From Candidatus Heimdallarchaeota archaeon (GTDB lineage Archaea > Asgardarchaeota > Heimdallarchaeia > Heimdallarchaeales > Kariarchaeaceae), in contig JADCLS010000003.1 of NCBI GenBank assembly GCA_026702845.1, positions 62,001 to 126,000 on the forward strand: a DNA stretch of 64,000 bases, given 5' to 3'. Of this stretch, positions 62,989 through 64,000 are shown in pieces. Numbering within the stretch: position 1 is the first letter of the stretch; the number at the start of each line of letters is the position of its first letter. The notes below the pieces were generated by a model, which saw nothing but the letters and a program-made list of their open reading frames with translations, was not told the origin of the DNA and made no database searches. Position numbers and translations under genes: made by a program.

Positions 62989-63278
62989 TCCTCAACCAAC
63001 CTTATTCTCACCGGATCATATTCTCGCTGTCTGATCACCTCATACCATCCTGGTGGGATGGCAATGGGTCCATGCTCCTCATGCACCAGTCTTGTTCCCT
63101 TCTTTGCCTTCACAAAGAGTGAACCCCACCATCGCTGGGTGTATACCTGACCGGTAACTATACGGTGTGCATGCCCGGTGGTCTCTCCCATAAGTGCGAT
63201 GTTATCCTCCTTCACCCTCAATCGTCTGGGTGGGTTGCTTCTCCTCAGTAACACATCTCCTTGTCTATACATTTTCAT
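62985..63278 (-). CDS. Small conserved protein with TGHAH and HEEH motifs
   Basis: A 97-residue protein. It follows a conserved pattern: YRQGDVLLRRSNPPRR, then MGETTGHAHRI, VYTQRWWGSLFVKAKKGTRLVHEEHGPIAIPPGWYEVIRQREYDPVRIRLVED. The His-rich motifs (TGHAH, HEEH) suggest a cupin-like beta fold with a metal site, but this is unproven. It overlaps both neighbours (4 bp downstream, 14 bp upstream), so it is part of a coupled four-gene unit. Confidence 0.6.
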   Translation of the reverse strand: MKMYRQGDVLLRRSNPPRRLRVKEDNIALMGETTGHAHRIVTGQVYTQRWWGSLFVKAKKGTRLVHEEHGPIAIPPGWYEVIRQREYDPVRIRLVED

Positions 63279-63630
63279 TCCTCCTGTATTTATTGTTAAT
63301 TATTTCGATCCTCTGCTCATCCAGTAGCGAGTGCACTGCTCTTCGTGCAGCAGGATAGTTAAGAGCACTCAACTGTGCCAGCTGGTAGATTGATACCGGA
63401 TCATCAGTATCTTTGATCAATTGCAGGATCAACTGCTTTCGCTGCAGAAATACCTTGTCATTGGCTGTTGTGGGCCGGTAGAAGGTATCAACCTTTATGA
63501 TAAGCTTTTGATCCATGAGGGATCGCAGGCCCTTCATCACACGATGTTGATCAGCAAATCTATCCACCAGCTGGGTGAGTGTTGTTCTTCGCTGTTTGCG
63601 AATATATTTCAGTAGAAAAGTATCCATCAA
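63265..63630 (-). CDS. Winged-helix regulatory-type protein
   Basis: A 121-residue protein made of two winged-helix-like units: FLLKYIRKQRRTTLTQLVDRFADQHRVMKGLRSLMDQKLIIKV and LILQLIKDTDDPVSIYQLAQLSALNYPAARRAVHSLLDEQRIEII. It begins the small cassette at the right end of the window and may regulate it. The start is set at 63630 as the first Met; another Met follows at the next codon. Confidence 0.65.
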   Translation of the reverse strand: MMDTFLLKYIRKQRRTTLTQLVDRFADQHRVMKGLRSLMDQKLIIKVDTFYRPTTANDKVFLQRKQLILQLIKDTDDPVSIYQLAQLSALNYPAARRAVHSLLDEQRIEIINNKYRRNENV

Positions 63631-63761
63631 CTCGACATAGTTGCTTCAAACTATACTCTGTGGGAATCAGTATATAAGTATTCTCTGTATATACATAATT
63701 GAAATCTCTGGTTCTTCTGATTAACTATAACTGAATTATTCATGGCTTGTATTTTGATTAG

Positions 63762-64000
63762 ATTGCTGAGTTACGAAAATATGCTTCTCTACCTACTAAA
63801 AGCTTTAAGGGTTCGGATATTATACCCAACTTTGCTCCTCTTCTGAAGAAATTCGGTAGAGTTGCATTCAAGGGCAGTAAATTTGCTTTGCATGTATACG
63901 ACAATGTTGTGTATAATAAGCAGAATACTACTCTTGAATCTCTTGAACACTTGATTATTTCAAGTGCTGAGAATGGGTTTGATACTCGCCCCCTGAGGTC
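63762..64000 (+). CDS. Partial open frame running off the window end
   Basis: An open frame of 79 codons from 63762 to the end, with no stop, coding AELRKYASLPTKSFKGSDIIPNF and so on. No clear start codon is visible (the frame opens after a TAG at 63759-63761). I do not recognise the sequence; it could be the 5' part of a gene, or a gene remnant. Confidence 0.35.
   Translation, partial: MAELRKYASLPTKSFKGSDIIPNFAPLLKKFGRVAFKGSKFALHVYDNVVYNKQNTTLESLEHLIISSAENGFDTRPLR

Noticed and set aside
1..64000. CRISPR arrays, rRNA genes, IS elements with transposases
   Set aside because: None was seen: no regularly spaced repeats with unique spacers, no rRNA signature and no transposase gene. The 44-bp repeats at 27.8 kb have no spacers and carry promoter features.

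Overview
The window is from an archaeon and almost certainly an Asgard archaeon. Archaeal information-processing genes (aRF1, TFE, PCNA, GINS, family B DNA polymerase, Rpo11, Csl4, eS27, MBF1, Trm56) sit next to eukaryotic-signature genes: a ubiquitin-like protein, a Rab-type GTPase, two Roadblock/LC7 proteins, a two-domain gelsolin-like protein and an ESCRT-I/II cluster (UEV/Vps23-like, Vps28, Vps22, Vps25). Base composition is AT-rich. Genes are tightly packed, and many starts lie about 25-30 nt downstream of a TATA-like box, as expected for leaderless archaeal transcripts. The genes point to the Heimdall-type side of Asgard, but I cannot fix the order from sequence alone.

Layout. 0-9.9 kb: ubiquitin-like protein, UMP kinase, Trm56, MBF1, aRF1, a glycosidase-like protein, PolB, two unknown or secreted proteins and a GtrA protein. 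10-15 kb: glycine cleavage operon gcvH-gcvPA-gcvPB, a HAD phosphatase and AlaX. 15.1-18.4 kb: two free-standing LAGLIDADG endonuclease genes bracketing tRNA-Asn and tRNA-Val, both with apparent introns in the D-arm region. 18.5-23 kb: tandem DUF420 membrane proteins, tRNA-Val(CAC), and an RNA-metabolism operon (Csl4, DUF2067-like, Rpo11, RNase III-like) with an HSP20-like pair. 23-27.3 kb: HutI, tRNA-Glu with two introns, a Roadblock protein, tRNA-Met, and a replication cluster (OB-fold protein, PCNA, GINS) with eS27. 27.3-32.4 kb: a promoter region with three 44-bp operator-like repeats, the Rab-like GTPase, a coiled-coil protein, TFE and the ESCRT genes. 32.5-39.8 kb: an RNA m5C methyltransferase, TruA, Pit/DUF47 phosphate uptake, a Roadblock/degenerate KaiC-like/coiled-coil operon and a thioredoxin-like protein.

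39.8-64 kb is more accessory. It holds a MoxR ATPase paired with a TraB/ChaN-like protein, an amidohydrolase, and an unusual locus at atpB. There an insertion carrying a HAD gene and a Hint/LAGLIDADG endonuclease gene separates the intact atpB from a second, 441-bp copy of its 3' end. Next to atpB is an orphan protein that looks like a decayed, domesticated intein. Then come an HD phosphohydrolase, a MazG-like protein and a PLD-helicase (a defence-like trio), a frameshifted quinone oxidoreductase, an LRR protein, a membrane protein, the gelsolin-like protein, a D12 DNA methyltransferase and a three-gene cassette of small proteins.

The most novel-looking structures are the atpB element with its replacement 3' end, the orphan intein-like gene beside it, the endonuclease genes around intron-bearing tRNAs, and the 44-bp operator array in front of the GTPase. 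Functional calls rest on motifs read by eye; no database search was possible.
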